Assembly: GCA_014384555.1 (NCBI GenBank)
Contig: JACNFR010000051.1
Location: 1-45,932, forward strand
Length of the DNA stretch: 45,932 bases
Direction of reading: 5' to 3'
From: Candidatus Nitrosopumilus sp.
GTDB lineage: Archaea > Thermoproteota > Nitrososphaeria > Nitrososphaerales > Nitrosopumilaceae
Part shown: one piece after another, positions 20,725-30,250 of the stretch
Numbering within the stretch: position 1 is the stretch's first letter
How the letters are laid out: the number at the start of each line of letters is the position of its first letter
Position numbers and translations under genes: made by a program
The notes under the pieces: generated by a model
Seen by the model: only the letters and a program-made list of their open reading frames with translations
The model's database searches: none
What the model was told of the DNA's origin: nothing

Positions 20725-22896
20725 TTAGTTATCTGGGCAACCGTCTAAATCTCGGTCACCATCATAATCCTCAGGATCAAGAGGACACAAATCTTCATCA
20801 TTTATGATACCATCTAAATCATCATCGTGAACAAATCTTTGTTGTTCTGGAGCAGTATCAGGGCAACCGTCATGATCATTGTATTTGTTCCATGTTTCGG
20901 GACTTGTTGGGCATGAATCAATTGCATCATAATATCCATCAGCATCAGAATCAATCCTTGTTGGAGTTGTAGATTCTGCTGCTAATACATCTGGACAACC
21001 GTCCCAGTCAAGGTAACCATTAAAGTTCTCTTGCTCATCAAGGCATTGGTCCCATCTATCATCAATGCCATCACCGTCAGCATCTGGGAAACTATAAGAT
21101 GGTATAACAGAGCCAGTTGAATCTGGGCAACCGTCTTCATCTTGATAGAAATTATAAGTTTCAGGTTCTAATGGACATGCGTCAGAAATATCTACAATTC
21201 CATCTTGGTCAGAATCATGTGTAAAGGTAAATTGGTCTGGGCAACCGTCTTTGTCTTCAAATCCATTGAATATTTCAGCCTGACCAGGACATAAATCTAG
21301 ATTATCAGGTATTCCATCGCCATCAGAATCAAATGCAAGTTTGTTATCAGGAATCAGATCTGGGCAACCGTCTTCATCAAGATATCGATTGTAAGTTTCT
21401 CTAGCATTAGGACATTGATCTACGTTATCAGTAACACCATCAAAATCAGCGTCTCCAAATGAGTCATATGCTATTGTATCAGGACAACCGTCTTCATCTT
21501 GGAATTGGTTATATCGTTCTCCAATTGTTGGACATGCATCAGATACATCTGGAATTCCATCATAATCAATATCAGATAATGCAGATTTTGAGAATCCTGC
21601 AATATCGGGGCAACCATCAGTGTCTAAGAAATCATTATAATTTTCAGGTTCATCAAGGCATTGGTCCCATCTATCATCAATTCCATCACCGTCAGCATCT
21701 GGGAAACTATAAGATGAAATTACAGAATCAGTTGAATCTGGGCAACCATCATCATCTTTGAAAAAGTTGTATGTTTCAGGTTCTAAGATACATGCATCAT
21801 TAATATTCAATATTCCATCCATATCAGAATCCAATACAGAATCAATACTATCTGGACAGCCGTCTGTATCTAGATATCCATTATACGTTTCTGCCTGATT
21901 TGGACAATGATCTAAATTATCAATTATTCCATCGCCGTCAGAATCAAATGCAAGTTTGTTATCAGCAATATGATCAGGGCAACCATCCCAGTCTAAGTAT
22001 TGATTGTAAATTTCTGGAGAATAAGGACATGCATCAAATTGATTTAAAATTCCATCGCCGTCAGAATCACCTGTGATAGTAAATTCAATTTCATCTGGGC
22101 AACCATCATCATCTTGGAATTTATTAAAATTCTCACGTTCTAATGGACATGCATCAACTGAATCAAGAATGCTATCATAATCTGAATCAATTAAACCAGT
22201 AGAACCAATTCCAGGTACATCTGGGCAACCATCCCAGTCTAGAAAACCATTATAGTTTTCTGGTTCATTAATACATTGATCCCATCTATCATCAATTCCA
22301 TCACCGTCAATATCTGGGAAGGTGTATTGTGGATTGATTGAGTCAACACTGTCTGGACAGCCGTCAGTATCTAGATAGAAATTATAAGTTTCAGGTTCTG
22401 ATGGACATGCATCTAAAGTATCAGAGATGCCATCTTGGTCCATATCTCTTAATGTGGAAGCATCATCGGGACAGCCGTCTTTGTCATCAATGCCATTGAA
22501 AATTTCAGCTTGAGTTGGACACAAATCCATAAAATCAGGATAACCGTCACCGTCAGAATCAAAAATGCCTTTTGTTTTATCTGGTGATAAATCAGGGCAA
22601 CCATCTTCATCTTGGAATTTATTGTAAGTTTCTTTTACAGTGGGACAATTATCAAGATGATCTTGAATTCCATCATAATCTGCATCATACCATGGAACAA
22701 AGTCTGCAGGGCAACCGTCAATATTATTACCATATTGTGGATCATAATCTTCTAGAAGATTTGGACAGAAATCTAAGTTATTTGGAACTCCATCACCGTC
22801 AGAATCTATATCTTCATTAGCAAAGACGCTACTTGGCATCATGCCAATTGTAGATGTAAGTAAAAGTAAAAATCCTAAAAGGTATTGTTTTTTCAT
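20725..22896 (-). CDS. Secreted thrombospondin-type-3-like calcium-repeat protein, copy 1
   Basis: A 723-residue secreted protein with a signal peptide (about 1-26, ending SSVFA) and then 17 repeats of about 41 residues, each with D-x-D-x-D-G calcium loops, a CP, and a closing DGCPD. Every repeat has two Cys, so one disulfide per unit is likely, as in thrombospondin type 3 repeats. Units 5, 10 and 15 carry a special form with DGIDDRWDQC, revealing a five-unit higher-order repeat. No C-terminal anchor or sorting motif. Its first about 210 and last about 140 nt are almost identical to copy 2, while the interior differs. Likely an outer-surface or matrix calcium protein; role unknown. Confidence 0.85.
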   Translation of the reverse strand: MKKQYLLGFLLLLTSTIGMMPSSVFANEDIDSDGDGVPNNLDFCPNLLEDYDPQYGNNIDGCPADFVPWYDADYDGIQDHLDNCPTVKETYNKFQDEDGCPDLSPDKTKGIFDSDGDGYPDFMDLCPTQAEIFNGIDDKDGCPDDASTLRDMDQDGISDTLDACPSEPETYNFYLDTDGCPDSVDSINPQYTFPDIDGDGIDDRWDQCINEPENYNGFLDWDGCPDVPGIGSTGLIDSDYDSILDSVDACPLERENFNKFQDDDGCPDEIEFTITGDSDGDGILNQFDACPYSPEIYNQYLDWDGCPDHIADNKLAFDSDGDGIIDNLDHCPNQAETYNGYLDTDGCPDSIDSVLDSDMDGILNINDACILEPETYNFFKDDDGCPDSTDSVISSYSFPDADGDGIDDRWDQCLDEPENYNDFLDTDGCPDIAGFSKSALSDIDYDGIPDVSDACPTIGERYNQFQDEDGCPDTIAYDSFGDADFDGVTDNVDQCPNARETYNRYLDEDGCPDLIPDNKLAFDSDGDGIPDNLDLCPGQAEIFNGFEDKDGCPDQFTFTHDSDQDGIVDISDACPLEPETYNFYQDEDGCPDSTGSVIPSYSFPDADGDGIDDRWDQCLDEQENFNGYLDWDGCPDVLAAESTTPTRIDSDADGYYDAIDSCPTSPETWNKYNDHDGCPDTAPEQQRFVHDDDLDGIINDEDLCPLDPEDYDGDRDLDGCPDN

Positions 22897-22975
22897 TCTC
22901 TATGAATCCGCTATTATCAAGTATTTATTAAGTATCACGTTGAAGAGATTCTTCAAAAATAGATAACAAATTAGA

Positions 22976-25147
22976 TTATGGATCTGGGCAACCGTCTAAA
23001 TCTCGGTCACCATCATAATCCTCAGGATCAAGAGGACACAAATCTTCATCATTTATGATACCATCTAAATCATCATCGTGAACAAATCTTTGTTGTTCTG
23101 GAGCAGTATCAGGGCAACCGTCCCAATCTAGATATTTGTTCCATGTTTCTGGATTTGCTGGGCATGAATCAATTACATCGGGGTATCCATCACCATCAGA
23201 ATCAATATTCATAGGTGTAGTTGATTCTGCACCAGGAACATCTGGGCAACCGTCTGTGTCTAGATAATTATTATAATTTTCAGGTTCATCAATACAATCA
23301 TCCCATCTGTCTTCAATACCATCACCGTCAGAATCTGGGAATGTGTATTGTGGATTGATTGAGTCAATACTATCTGGGCAACCATCAGTGTCTAGATATC
23401 TATTGTAAGTTTCAGGTTCTAATGGACATGTGTCAAAAACATCTGGAATGCCATCTTGATCAGAGTCAAGGGTAGAAGACTGTTTATCTGGGCAACCATC
23501 AGAATCTTGGAAACCATTGAATACTTCCGGTTGAGTTGGACATAAATCTAAAACATCCGGAATCCCATCACCGTCAGAATCTGATGTGAGTTTGTTATCA
23601 GCGATATAATCTGGGCAACCGTCTGTGTCTAGATATCTATTGTAAGTTTCTTTAGCAAGAGGGCATTGATCAATATCATCATAAATTCCATCATTATCAG
23701 CATCACCTACTGATTGATAATCAATACTATCTGGACAGCCGTCTTCATCTTGGAAACCATTGTATCTTTCTGCCAAAGTTGGGCATTGATCTAAATGATC
23801 TGCAAGGCCATCATAATCAGCATCAAGCATGTCACCTGCAGTTGTGCCAGCAATATCTGGACAGCCATCAGTATCTAGATAATCATTATAATTTTCTGGC
23901 TCATCAATACATGAATCCCATCTGTCTTCAATACCATCACCGTCAGTATCTGGGAATGTATAGATTGAATCTATTGTAGTTATGGTATCAGGGCAACCGT
24001 CTAAGTCTTGGAATCCATTATAGTTTTCAGCAACTAGAGGACATGCGTCAAAAACATCTGAAATTCCATCTTGGTCAGAATCATTACTTAAAATATAATT
24101 ATCTGGGCAACCGTCTTCATCCAAAATACCGTTGTAAGTTTCTGGTTGGTTTGGACAATGATCTAGATTATCAATTATTCCGTCACCGTCAGTATCAAAT
24201 GCAAATTTGTTATCAGCAATATAATCAGGACAACCGTCAGTATCTTGGAATTTGTTATAAGTTTCGGGACTGAATGGACAAGAGTCATTATGATCTGCAA
24301 TACCGTCACCGTCTGCATCACCAGTTATCATAAATTGTAATTCATCAGGACATCCATCTTCATCTTGGAATTTATTGTAATTTTCACGATCCATAGGGCA
24401 ATTATCAACATCATCTGGAATTCCATCATAATCAGCATCTGGAGCTTCTAATAAAGTAACACCAGGAACATCTGGGCAACCGTCTGTGTCTAAATAATTG
24501 TTATAATTTTCTGGCTCATCAATACATGAATCCCATCTGTCTTCAATACCATCACCATCAGTATCTGGGAATGTGTATTGTGGATTGATTGAGTCAATAC
24601 TATCTGGGCAACCATCAGTGTCTAGATATCTATTGTAAGTTTCAGGATCCAATGGACATGAATCTAGAGAATCAGAAATACCATCTTGATCAGAATCTTT
24701 CACAGTCATATAATCATCAGGACAACCGTCTGTGTCATCAATACCATTGAAAGTTTCTGGTTGGTTTGGACATGAATCCATAAAATCAGGATAGCCGTCA
24801 CCATCAGTATCAAAAATTCCTTTTGCATCATCAGGAGATAAATCAGGGCAACCATCTTCATCTTGGAATCTATTGTAAGTTTCTTTTACAGTAGGACAAT
24901 CATCCACGTGATCTTCAACACCGTCATAATCTGCATCATACCATGGAACAAAGTCTGCAGGGCAACCGTCAATATTATTACCATATTGTGGATCATAATC
25001 TTCTAGAAGATTTGGACAGAAATCTAAGTTATTTGGAACTCCATCACCGTCAGAATCTATATCTTCATTAGCAAAGACGCTACTTGGCATCATGCCAATT
25101 GTAGATGTAAGTAAAAGTAAAAATCCTAAGAGATATTGTTTTTTCAT
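22976..25147 (-). CDS. Secreted thrombospondin-type-3-like calcium-repeat protein, copy 2
   Basis: A 723-residue paralogue of copy 1, exactly the same length, offset by 2251 nt. It has the same signal peptide and 17 repeat units. The five-unit period is clearer here: units 5, 10 and 15 share DGIEDRWD, units 4, 9 and 14 begin DSDQDGI and run into YTFPD, units 3, 8 and 13 have a (N/T)QPE-(T/V)-(F/Y)-NG form. Positions 23333-23416 and 24563-24646 (units 14/15 and 4/5) are identical over 84 nt, a sign of recent exchange within the gene. The gap to copy 1 is 79 nt, so co-transcription is likely. Calcium binding is inferred from the repeat type. Confidence 0.85.
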   Translation of the reverse strand: MKKQYLLGFLLLLTSTIGMMPSSVFANEDIDSDGDGVPNNLDFCPNLLEDYDPQYGNNIDGCPADFVPWYDADYDGVEDHVDDCPTVKETYNRFQDEDGCPDLSPDDAKGIFDTDGDGYPDFMDSCPNQPETFNGIDDTDGCPDDYMTVKDSDQDGISDSLDSCPLDPETYNRYLDTDGCPDSIDSINPQYTFPDTDGDGIEDRWDSCIDEPENYNNYLDTDGCPDVPGVTLLEAPDADYDGIPDDVDNCPMDRENYNKFQDEDGCPDELQFMITGDADGDGIADHNDSCPFSPETYNKFQDTDGCPDYIADNKFAFDTDGDGIIDNLDHCPNQPETYNGILDEDGCPDNYILSNDSDQDGISDVFDACPLVAENYNGFQDLDGCPDTITTIDSIYTFPDTDGDGIEDRWDSCIDEPENYNDYLDTDGCPDIAGTTAGDMLDADYDGLADHLDQCPTLAERYNGFQDEDGCPDSIDYQSVGDADNDGIYDDIDQCPLAKETYNRYLDTDGCPDYIADNKLTSDSDGDGIPDVLDLCPTQPEVFNGFQDSDGCPDKQSSTLDSDQDGIPDVFDTCPLEPETYNRYLDTDGCPDSIDSINPQYTFPDSDGDGIEDRWDDCIDEPENYNNYLDTDGCPDVPGAESTTPMNIDSDGDGYPDVIDSCPANPETWNKYLDWDGCPDTAPEQQRFVHDDDLDGIINDEDLCPLDPEDYDGDRDLDGCPDP

Positions 25148-25159
25148 TCTTAGATACTC

Positions 25160-27595
25160 CTAAAGGTCAGGACATCCATCAGTATCTCTATCACCGTCAT
25201 AATCCTCAGGTTCTAGAGGACACATGTCATTTTCATTGATAATATCATCTAAATCAGCATCATGTTTGTATCTTGATTGTTCTGGTGCAATGTCTGGACA
25301 ACCGTCATGATCATTATACTTGTTCCAAGATTCTTTAAGATTTGGACATGCATCAATCTCATCATTTATTCCATCTTCATCAGTATCAACTCTAATATTT
25401 CCAGTTGGTAAGATGTCAGGACAACCGTCATAATCAACATATTTGTTCCAAGTTTCATTTTGTTGTGGACACATATCCATTACATCTGGAACTCCATCAC
25501 CGTCAGAATCAGGCTGTGTGATATTGCTATCTGGGCAACCGTCTTCATCTTGGAAGCCATTATAATTTTCAGCAACTAGAGGACAATCATCATAAACATC
25601 ATTAATTCCATCATTGTCTGAATCAACTACAAATGATTCTGATACTGAATCAGGACAACCGTCATCATCTTGGAATTTGTTCCAAGTTTCTTTAGCAGTT
25701 GGACATGCATCAATTGCATCTGGGATACCGTCTTGATCTCTATCATTCTTTGAGATGTAATCATCAGGACAACCGTCTAAATCTAAAATACCGTTGTAAG
25801 TTTCTGGTTGGTTTGGACAATGATCATTGTAATCATTAATTCCATCATTGTCTGAATCTGGAGTACCTTTGTTATCTGCTATATTGTCAGGGCAACCGTC
25901 TAAATCTTGGAATTTATTGTAAGTTTCAGGAACTAGTGGACATTCATCTAAAGCATCTGGAATTCCATCAAAGTCTGTATCTAAACTAGTAATAAAGTCA
26001 GGATAATCAGGGCAGCCATCTTCATCTTGGAAGCCATTGTATCTTTCTCTATCAAGTGGACATTGATCTACTGAATCTAAGATACCATCAAAATCAGAAT
26101 CAGCTCCAGTTGGGTTATCAGGACAACCGTCATGATCTTGATAACGATTCCATGTTTCAGAAATAGAAGGGCATTGATCTAAAGAGTCTCTTATACCATC
26201 ACCATCAGAATCTAACACTGCAACATCTGGGCAACCGTCTTGATCAAGATAACCATTTACGGTTTCAGCTACAAGAGGACAACTGTCATTCAAATCTGAA
26301 ATACCATCTCCGTCATAATCTAATCCAGACAATCCAGATACACTGTCAGGACAACCGTCATAATCTGCAATACCATTGTAAGTTTCTTTAGCAGTTGGAC
26401 AATCATCTAAAGCATCTGGAATTCCATCCAAGTCTCTATCAGACGTAGAATTAGTATCAGGGCAACCGTCTCTATCAAATACACCGTTGAAAGTTTCTGG
26501 TTGGTTTGGACATAAATCAGAGTAATCATTAATTCCATCACCATCAGAATCTGGAATTCCCTTATCAGATCCTACAAAGTCAGGACAACCGTCCAAATCT
26601 TGAAATCTATTGTAAGTTTCTTTTACTTCAGGACATTGATCAATACTGTTAGGAATTCCATCAAGATCAGAATCAACGTCACTTGAATAAGGAGGAACGT
26701 CAGGACAACCATCTTCATCTTGGAAACCATTGTATCTTTCTGGATCTAATGGACATGAATCATTGATATCCATAATTCTATCACCGTCTGCATCATTTAA
26801 TGTACCAGCAAAAGATGGAAGTGAATCAGGACAACCGTCATAATCTGCAAATCTATTGAAAGTTTCTGGTTGGTTTGGACAAATATCAAATTGATCAGCT
26901 ATTCCATCACCATCTTTATCATTAAATGAAGTATCTAAAGCAATGTCAGGACAACCGTCTGTGTCCCTATAACCATTGTATGTTTCTGGTTCATTAACAC
27001 ACAAATCAATTTTATCTTGAATACCATCATTATCAGTATCTATAAAACTAAAATCATTTACGGAATCAGGGCAACCGTCTTCATCTTGGAATTTATTATA
27101 AGTTTCAGCACTTAATGGACATTTATCAGCAAAGTCTGGAACGCCATCCAAGTCTCTGTCACCTGAACCATAAGAGTCAGGGCAACCGTCTAGGTCATCA
27201 ATACCATTGAAAGTTTCTGGTTGGTTTGGACAATTATCTATCAAGTCAATAATACCATCACCATCAGAATCTGCTGCACCACCTTCCCCACTTCCTGGAA
27301 GAGTATCAGGACAACCGTCTTCATCTTGGAATTGGTTATAACGTTCTTTTAGATTTGGACATTGATCAATATGATCTTCTATTCCATCATAGTCTTCATC
27401 ATACCATGGAACAAAATTTGATGGACAACCATCAATTGATCCTTCATAATCTTCTTGTAAATTAGGACATGCATCAATAGAATCATCAACGCCGTCATTA
27501 TCCAAGTCATCAGCGGCAAAAGCTGGATTAATAGGCATACTAGTCAAAGTAGCCACAAGTAAGAATAGAAACGATATAGTGTGTATTTTTTTCAA
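25160..27595 (-). CDS. Secreted thrombospondin-type-3-like calcium-repeat protein, copy 3
   Basis: An 811-residue secreted protein, the first gene of the three-gene row (only 12 nt before copy 2). Signal peptide about 1-27 (ending PAFA), then 20 units closed by DGCPD. Here the higher-order period is six units: units 4, 10 and 16 start DRD-(L/Q)-DG-(V/I)-PD, units 7 and 13 share ERYNGFQDEDGCPD, units 9 and 15 share DYxDxCPNQPET. The opening region (FVPWYDEDYDGIEDH) and the final repeats resemble copies 1 and 2, so all three derive from one ancestor. Very acidic, with no membrane segment beyond the signal. Function unknown; possible calcium-stabilised fibre or adhesive layer. Confidence 0.85.
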   Translation of the reverse strand: MKKIHTISFLFLLVATLTSMPINPAFAADDLDNDGVDDSIDACPNLQEDYEGSIDGCPSNFVPWYDEDYDGIEDHIDQCPNLKERYNQFQDEDGCPDTLPGSGEGGAADSDGDGIIDLIDNCPNQPETFNGIDDLDGCPDSYGSGDRDLDGVPDFADKCPLSAETYNKFQDEDGCPDSVNDFSFIDTDNDGIQDKIDLCVNEPETYNGYRDTDGCPDIALDTSFNDKDGDGIADQFDICPNQPETFNRFADYDGCPDSLPSFAGTLNDADGDRIMDINDSCPLDPERYNGFQDEDGCPDVPPYSSDVDSDLDGIPNSIDQCPEVKETYNRFQDLDGCPDFVGSDKGIPDSDGDGINDYSDLCPNQPETFNGVFDRDGCPDTNSTSDRDLDGIPDALDDCPTAKETYNGIADYDGCPDSVSGLSGLDYDGDGISDLNDSCPLVAETVNGYLDQDGCPDVAVLDSDGDGIRDSLDQCPSISETWNRYQDHDGCPDNPTGADSDFDGILDSVDQCPLDRERYNGFQDEDGCPDYPDFITSLDTDFDGIPDALDECPLVPETYNKFQDLDGCPDNIADNKGTPDSDNDGINDYNDHCPNQPETYNGILDLDGCPDDYISKNDRDQDGIPDAIDACPTAKETWNKFQDDDGCPDSVSESFVVDSDNDGINDVYDDCPLVAENYNGFQDEDGCPDSNITQPDSDGDGVPDVMDMCPQQNETWNKYVDYDGCPDILPTGNIRVDTDEDGINDEIDACPNLKESWNKYNDHDGCPDIAPEQSRYKHDADLDDIINENDMCPLEPEDYDGDRDTDGCPDL

Positions 27596-27733
27596 GGCCT
27601 AAAAATACGTCGAGGATCCAGTTATTAAACCTCACTCTGGAATCGGCTAGAAATATCAATAAATTTGAGAAGAGTTTCCATGTTGGACAAAAATCTCGAT
27701 CAATTTAAGTAAACCAGAACACGATCTGAACTG

Positions 27734-28759
27734 ATGAGTTGTTCTGGAGAAACTGTTGAAGAAGAAGAATTACTTCAGATCAGGCCATTGATTACAGCAC
27801 AATTAAAAAAAGCAAAGTACGGTGTAGCAGATCATTCAACTGTAGGACTTTGTCATTGGACAAAAAAATCATTCAAGCATGAAGGTAGTTGTTACAAACA
27901 CAAGTTTTATGGAATTTCAACTCATAGATGTATGGAATTTTCTCCTGCTGGAATGTATTGTGAAAATCGATGTGTGTACTGTTGGAGACCAATGGAATTT
28001 TATGATTCAATGCAAATGAAGCCAGAACAGGTTGCAGAGCCAGAACAGATTTTAACAAAATTAATGGCAGAACGAAAAAAATTAATCAACGGATTTTATG
28101 GTGATTCAAGAAATGATAAACAAAGATTAGATGAATCTTTATTGCCTGCACATTATGCTATTTCACTTTCTGGAGAACCTACAATGTATCCCAAACTTCC
28201 AGAACTAATAAAATATCTAAAAACATTTGAAGCAACAAAATCAATTTTTCTTGTAACTAATGGGCAAGAACCAGACATGATCCAAAAATTACAAGATGAA
28301 GATGCATTACCAACACAATTGTATCTTTCAACAAATGCTTCAGATTATGAATCATTTATGAAAATAAACAAGCCAAGATATGATGATTCTTGGGAGAGAT
28401 GGAATAGAACACTTGACATGTTAAAAGATTTGAAAACAAGAACTGTATTAAGAATTACATTAATCAGGGATCATAATGATCAGAAAGAATCAATTCCAGC
28501 ATTTGCAGAAATGTTTAGAAAAGCAAGTCCACATTTCATTGAAATCAAATCATACATGCATATTGGACGCTCAACAAACAGATTAGAATATGCAAACATG
28601 CTGGAAATGGAAGAAGTAAAAAGTTTTAGTGAAGAAATTGCAAAACAAAGTAAAATATTTTCAATAATGGATGAAAGCATAGTTTCAAGAATCTCAATAT
28701 TACAAAATAATGAACGATTTATTGATCGTTTTATTCCTACTTATGCAAATACCATTTAG
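27734..28759 (+). CDS. taw1: tRNA 4-demethylwyosine synthase (radical SAM)
   Basis: Radical SAM enzyme that builds the tricyclic ring of wyosine at G37 of tRNA-Phe, 341 aa. The radical SAM cluster motif is C76-ENR-C80-VY-C83 followed by WRP. Three further Cys, C40, C53 and C66, have the 13-residue spacing that ligates the second [4Fe-4S] cluster of archaeal Taw1/TYW1. SLSGEPTMYPKL provides the SAM glycine motif. Unlike the eukaryotic enzyme there is no flavodoxin domain, which is normal in archaea. Its end overlaps the convergent rdgB by 23 nt. Confidence 0.93.
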   Translation: MSCSGETVEEEELLQIRPLITAQLKKAKYGVADHSTVGLCHWTKKSFKHEGSCYKHKFYGISTHRCMEFSPAGMYCENRCVYCWRPMEFYDSMQMKPEQVAEPEQILTKLMAERKKLINGFYGDSRNDKQRLDESLLPAHYAISLSGEPTMYPKLPELIKYLKTFEATKSIFLVTNGQEPDMIQKLQDEDALPTQLYLSTNASDYESFMKINKPRYDDSWERWNRTLDMLKDLKTRTVLRITLIRDHNDQKESIPAFAEMFRKASPHFIEIKSYMHIGRSTNRLEYANMLEMEEVKSFSEEIAKQSKIFSIMDESIVSRISILQNNERFIDRFIPTYANTI

Positions 28760-29294
28760 AAAATTTTCTCAATGCTTTGTATCTATGCGATAATTCATTT
28801 TTATTATTTAATTCCGCAAATGTTTTCTTGGAATTATTTGGAATAAATAATGGATCATATCCCCATCCCTTGCCTTTTTGAATTTTAGATATTTTTCCAT
28901 TTAGTTTCCCTTCAAATGATTGCAAAACTGTTTTGTCACAATAAGTAATAATAGAAACAAACTTTGCTTTTCTGTTATTTTTTAATAAATTTAAAATTCC
29001 TTTATTTCCAATCGTTTTAAAAACATATGATGAATATGGACCTGGAAATCCATCAATTGAGTCAATGAATAAACCATCATCTTCAACAATGACAGGTTTT
29101 TTAAATTTAGAAAATGCATTTCTAGCTTTTGCCATTGCAATCGCATCAAGTGAATGTGATTGAATTTCTTCTAAATTAGATTTTAAAAATCCAAGATTAA
29201 TTCCCAGAGAATCTAAAATGATCTTTGCCTCTTGGTATTTGTGACTATTAGAGGATACAAAAAATAGATCAAACGACTTGTGCATATCTCCCAC
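28737..29294 (-). CDS. rdgB: XTP/dITP pyrophosphatase (RdgB/HAM1 family)
   Basis: House-cleaning enzyme that hydrolyses non-canonical purine nucleoside triphosphates, 185 aa. Typical motifs: FVSSNSHKYQEA at the N-terminus, VEDDGLFIDSIDGFPGPYS with the metal and base contacts, GKGWGYDPLF, and LSHRYKAL near the end. The start overlaps the end of bud32 by 26 nt, so the two are co-transcribed. The tail overlaps taw1 on the other strand. Confidence 0.92.
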   Translation of the reverse strand: MGDMHKSFDLFFVSSNSHKYQEAKIILDSLGINLGFLKSNLEEIQSHSLDAIAMAKARNAFSKFKKPVIVEDDGLFIDSIDGFPGPYSSYVFKTIGNKGILNLLKNNRKAKFVSIITYCDKTVLQSFEGKLNGKISKIQKGKGWGYDPLFIPNNSKKTFAELNNKNELSHRYKALRKFSKWYLHK

Positions 29295-29895
29295 GACTCT
29301 CTATTTCCAAGACGAGTTTAGTAATTTTGGAATAATAGGCATGACCAACGACAGATTTGTATCCATTTAGAAAATTTTTCCAGGCAGATACCATAATTTT
29401 AGCATGAGCGCTGTTAAGAATTTCTTTAATTAATCTCAAGTCAACGGCATGATCTTCAGGTTTTATTGAAATTTGAGACAATCCAAAATCAATTACAAAA
29501 ACAGTATTTCTAAATAAAATAAAATTAGAAGTTGTTAGATCCCCATGCATTACACCATTCTTATGTAAAGTACCTACCAATTTTCCAATATCTTTTGACA
29601 ATTCAATAATTTTTGATTCAGATAGATCATGTACAGGCTTGCCAGGAATTTCTTGCATAGTTATTGATGTTTTATCTAAATTTACAAAGTAAACTAGAGG
29701 TGTAGGTATTCCAAAGGATTTCACAAGTGAGAGCATTTGAGATTCTTTGATAGTTCTTTGTTTACGAATTTTTAAATCAAGTGAAGAATTTCTATAAGTT
29801 TTGATTTTTCTAATTTTTAATATTGCTTTTGAATTTTGCCATTTAGTTTGATAAAGATCTGCTTCAGCACCTTTTTTGACTAATTTCATTAACAT
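29269..29895 (-). CDS. bud32: KEOPS subunit Bud32 (Kae1-associated kinase/ATPase)
   Basis: Small atypical protein kinase of the RIO/Bud32 family, 208 aa. GAEADLYQTKW is the reduced glycine loop, the Lys of AILKIRKIK the ATP contact, MHGDLTTSNF the catalytic loop (Asp and Asn) and VIDFGLS the metal motif. Bud32 is the ATPase that drives the Kae1-catalysed t6A reaction. In many archaea it is fused to Kae1; here it is separate and lies just downstream, with an opposite-strand gene (29927) between them. It overlaps rdgB. Confidence 0.93.
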   Translation of the reverse strand: MLMKLVKKGAEADLYQTKWQNSKAILKIRKIKTYRNSSLDLKIRKQRTIKESQMLSLVKSFGIPTPLVYFVNLDKTSITMQEIPGKPVHDLSESKIIELSKDIGKLVGTLHKNGVMHGDLTTSNFILFRNTVFVIDFGLSQISIKPEDHAVDLRLIKEILNSAHAKIMVSAWKNFLNGYKSVVGHAYYSKITKLVLEIESRGRYAQVV

Positions 29896-29926
29896 TATAA
29901 CCAGAGGAATTCAATAAAAATTAATC

Positions 29927-30250
29927 ATGGATGAAGGAGAAAAACGAATTAAACAAGAAGATTGCAGTGAAGATAAGTTAGGTGCAGGAATTCTGACACT
30001 AACAAATAGGAGATTAGCATTTGATAAAACTAATGCAAGAATAATGGACTTTTCTAAACATTTTGGAGATACTGTTTTAGATATTTCATTAGATAAAGTA
30101 ACAAAAACATGGAAAGAAGGATTATTTATGAAAAAAGTATGTTTTACAGCAAAAACAGATGAGGGTGAACAAACTTTCAAGTTCGGAGTATTCAATACTA
30201 AAAATTGGGTTAAAATTATTGAACAAACTATTAGTGAAAATAAAAATTAG
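29927..30250 (+). CDS. PH/GRAM-like domain protein between kae1 and bud32
   Basis: A 107-residue soluble protein. The pattern ILTLTNRRLAFDK followed by ISLDKVTKTWKEGLFMKKVCFTAK and a final helix (NTKNWVKIIEQTISEN) is that of small PH/GRAM-like domains, where the LTNRRL turn is typical. Such domains bind lipids or proteins in other settings; in archaea their role is unknown. It lies on the plus strand wedged between kae1 and bud32, which are both on the minus strand. Its stop overlaps the stop of kae1 by 4 nt and its start is 31 nt from that of bud32. Confidence 0.6.
   Translation: MDEGEKRIKQEDCSEDKLGAGILTLTNRRLAFDKTNARIMDFSKHFGDTVLDISLDKVTKTWKEGLFMKKVCFTAKTDEGEQTFKFGVFNTKNWVKIIEQTISENKN

Noticed and set aside
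21459-24273. Plus-strand open frames rich in His, Gln, Asn and Leu opposite the calcium-repeat genes
   Set aside because: They are the antisense reading of repeated Asp/Gly/Cys/Pro codons, have no start signals, and follow the repeat period.
20725-27595. Dense DNA repeats that could suggest a CRISPR array or satellite DNA
   Set aside because: The repeats stay in one long reading frame, vary in a protein-like way, and encode DGCPD calcium repeats; there are no equal spacers.
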